DNA from: an uncultured Chloroflexus sp.
Lineage (GTDB): Bacteria > Chloroflexota > Chloroflexia > Chloroflexales > Chloroflexaceae
Assembly: GCF_937951745.1 (NCBI RefSeq)
Contig: NZ_CALFBQ010000073.1
Coordinates: 1-64,000 of the forward strand
DNA length: 64,000 nt
Direction: 5' to 3'
Shown here: positions 63,611 to 64,000 of the stretch, piece by piece
Numbering within the stretch: the first letter of the stretch is position 1
Layout: each line of letters begins with the position of its first letter
Made by a program: the position numbers and the translations under genes
The notes under the pieces: generated by a model
Told to the model about the DNA's origin: nothing
Database searches by the model: none
Seen by the model: only the letters and a program-made list of their open reading frames with translations

Positions 63611-64000
63611 TCAGGCCAGCCGTCCCGTTTCACTCCGTTCGAGGACGCGCGCCATTCCGGCTAACACTCCTTCCAACAATTCCAGCAGCCGTTCTGCATC
63701 AGCCGCCGGCAAGTGGCCAAGCGCCGCGTGGATCTGCTCGCGGCGGGCCTGCTTGATCGCGGCAATCATGGCAATGCCGCGCGATGTAATCTGCACCATC
63801 ACCTGCCGGCGGTCGCGTTCATGCCGGGTGCGCTCGACCAGTTGCTTATCGAGCAGGCGATCCACGACGCCGGTTAGCGCTGCCGCCGACTGCTGCGTTG
63901 CCTCGGCTAGATCCGACATCTTGCATTCGCCATTGGTCTGAGCCAGATGGAGCAGCGTGTAGAACTGGGTCAACGTGAGATTGAACCGGTCGTCGTCGAG
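63611..64000 (-). CDS. MarR-family transcriptional regulator (partial)
   Basis: 130 codons; the N-terminus is beyond the right edge. Winged helix: NLTLTQFYTLLHLAQTNGEC, KMSDLAEATQQSAAALTGVV, DRLLDKQLVERTRHERDRRQ with the wing Asp-Arg-Arg. C-terminal dimer helix ends GMARVLERSETGRLA. MarR proteins repress efflux genes until a phenolic or oxidant ligand binds. It is first in an operon with the ABC exporter. Confidence 0.9.
   Translation of the reverse strand, partial: LDDDRFNLTLTQFYTLLHLAQTNGECKMSDLAEATQQSAAALTGVVDRLLDKQLVERTRHERDRRQVMVQITSRGIAMIAAIKQARREQIHAALGHLPAADAERLLELLEGVLAGMARVLERSETGRLA

Overview
The window reads as chromosomal DNA of a thermophilic, moderately GC-rich member of the Chloroflexota, most like Chloroflexus or a close relative. 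This is inferred from gene content: an archaeal-type HMG-CoA synthase/thiolase/DUF35 set beside a class II HMG-CoA reductase, a two-domain KaiC-like ATPase, many Pro/Thr-rich lipoproteins, an LppX-type lipoprotein paired with an exporter, and dense families of short intergenic palindromes. No photosynthesis gene, 16S gene or CRISPR array is present, so the genus is not proven.

1-5.3 kb: the tail of a probable type I restriction R subunit and a rhodanese remnant are followed by a minus-strand mevalonate cluster (HMG-CoA reductase, HMG-CoA synthase, thiolase homologue, Yip1-like membrane protein, DUF35 protein). The synthase and reductase keep their catalytic motifs. The thiolase homologue has Gly where the nucleophilic Cys should be, and the DUF35 protein lacks its zinc-ribbon cysteines. 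5.4-11.4 kb: a lipoprotein, a hybrid histidine kinase behind a KaiC-like gene, an M24 peptidase and a cyclophilin. 11.5-17 kb: a minus-strand run of sortase, LLM-type flavin/F420 oxidoreductase, biotin carboxylase/carrier protein, a one-TM protein and a VWA protein. 17-20.7 kb: lipB, lipA and lpdA, which make and use lipoate. 21-29.9 kb: a PLP decarboxylase, tRNA-Asn, an orphan Phd-type antitoxin, a divergent tRNA-guanine transglycosylase, a homologue of the aminoglycoside-resistance 16S rRNA G1405 methyltransferases, a low-molecular-weight phosphatase, an alkaline-phosphatase-superfamily protein, and an S1-domain gene behind a consensus promoter and a leader of about 230 nt. 30-40 kb: ornithine cyclodeaminase family, UDP-glucose dehydrogenase, ilvD, a Mur/cyanophycin-synthetase-like protein without a P-loop, a methyltransferase, a glycogen debranching enzyme, a phosphoesterase and panE. 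40-49.4 kb: an LppX lipoprotein/MFS exporter pair, tRNA-Pro, a PhoB/PhoR-like pair, a TSUP permease with a GntR regulator and three shared candidate operators, galT and a soluble kinase-like protein.

49.4-55.4 kb is a rearranged region. A 3' fragment of a GH13-like gene lies in inverted orientation to the full copy, and between them is a tandem duplication of an ECF sigma gene. The second sigma copy has a nonsense codon, but both copies keep the same bipartite promoter-like motif with an identical 15-nt spacer. 55.5-64 kb: a GGCT-fold protein, a TetR/twin-flavodoxin operon with a clear operator, a PfkB kinase, Lon, an ABC exporter and the 3' part of its MarR regulator.

The strongest leads are the catalytically altered thiolase/DUF35 module, the G1405-type methyltransferase, the LppX-MFS pair and the duplicated, possibly invertible sigma-factor locus. 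All functional assignments come from reading motifs by eye; no database search was run.
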